DNA of 7,343 nucleotides from Listeria marthii FSL S4-120 (GTDB lineage Bacteria; Bacillota; Bacilli; Lactobacillales; Listeriaceae): contig CM001047.1 of the NCBI GenBank assembly GCA_000183865.1, positions 1,729,642 through 1,736,984 of the forward strand. The letters are read 5' to 3'. Shown here one piece after another: positions 7,036 through 7,343 of the stretch (positions are counted from its first letter, which is position 1; each line of letters begins with the position of its first letter). The notes under the pieces were generated by a model, which had not been told where the DNA came from, made no database searches, and worked only from the letters and a program-made list of their open reading frames with translations. The position numbers and the translations under genes are program-made.

Positions 7036-7343
7036 ATGAATCAATATAGACAAAAATCGCGCGGTTCTCAAATTGCCGTTATTACTATTTTAACAGTTGG
7101 CGGATTCTTTATGATTTTACCGTTCATTTGGATGGTTCTCTCCTCTTTAAAGACGGATGCTGAAATTTTAAAAATCCCACCTACTATTTGGCCAGAAACG
7201 TTTACACTAGATAATTTCACGAAACTATTCACCGAAATGGACTTTGCTATTTACTTAAAAAACACGTTAATCATTGTGTTCTTCTCGTTTTTCGGTTTAT
7301 TTTTAAATGCGATGGCAGGTTACGGCTTTGCTAAATTTAAATT
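7036..7343 (+). CDS. Sugar ABC transporter permease, MalG type (partial, C-terminus outside window)
   Basis: The first 102 residues of the second membrane subunit of the importer; the frame is open to the window edge. The ATG is preceded by AGAGGAG (7021-7027), eight bases upstream, a much better site than that of the first permease. A short basic N-terminus leads into a first membrane segment at about 13-36 that ends in the family signature PFIWMVLSSLKT. Then come the usual extracytoplasmic stretch with IWPETFTLDNFTKLF and a second membrane segment from about residue 75 containing NTLIIV and AGYGFAKF, both typical of MalG-like proteins. The EAA loop lies outside the window. It should pair with the upstream permease; full-length relatives are about 270-280 residues. 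Confidence 0.92.
   Translation, partial: MNQYRQKSRGSQIAVITILTVGGFFMILPFIWMVLSSLKTDAEILKIPPTIWPETFTLDNFTKLFTEMDFAIYLKNTLIIVFFSFFGLFLNAMAGYGFAKFK

Overview
The window looks like a chromosomal segment of Listeria (low-GC Firmicute codon use, strong AGGAGG-type ribosome binding sites, near-consensus vegetative promoters). The proteins match from memory the L. innocua lin1839-lin1840-lin1841 locus and its L. monocytogenes equivalent (lmo1728 onward). I cannot tell the species apart by eye. In L. innocua, these proteins were characterised as a 1,2-beta-oligoglucan phosphorylase (GH94), a GH3 beta-glucosidase acting on sophorose and other beta-1,2-gluco-oligosaccharides, and a solute-binding protein for sophoro-oligosaccharides.

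Layout. Two catabolic genes lie on the minus strand: a GH3 beta-glucosidase (2220-4391), then a GH94 phosphorylase (2223 down to base 1, cut by the window edge at its catalytic Asp). They are coupled by a 4-base GTGA overlap. A divergent run of ABC importer genes lies on the plus strand: a lipoprotein binding protein (4820-6064), a terminator-like hairpin (6071-6108), a MalF-type permease (6126-7019) and a MalG-type permease (7036 to the window end, partial). No ATPase gene is visible.

Control. The roughly 430-base region between the divergent genes is the most information-rich non-coding part. It holds two face-to-face promoters, each with 17-base spacing. Each promoter carries a CcpA cre-like site overlapping its core elements. 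Each is also followed by one copy of an identical 15-base sequence centred on the palindrome GAAACGTTTC, a typical LacI-family operator. This suggests substrate-specific induction plus glucose repression, applied to importer and enzymes together.

How it works together. The lipoprotein captures beta-1,2-gluco-oligosaccharides outside the cell. The two permeases, probably with a shared MsmX-type ATPase encoded elsewhere, import them. In the cytoplasm, GH94 shortens the chains by phosphorolysis, releasing glucose 1-phosphate, and GH3 hydrolyses the short remainder such as sophorose to glucose. The pathway is already described in outline. The less described parts are the regulatory architecture and the attenuator between binding protein and permeases.
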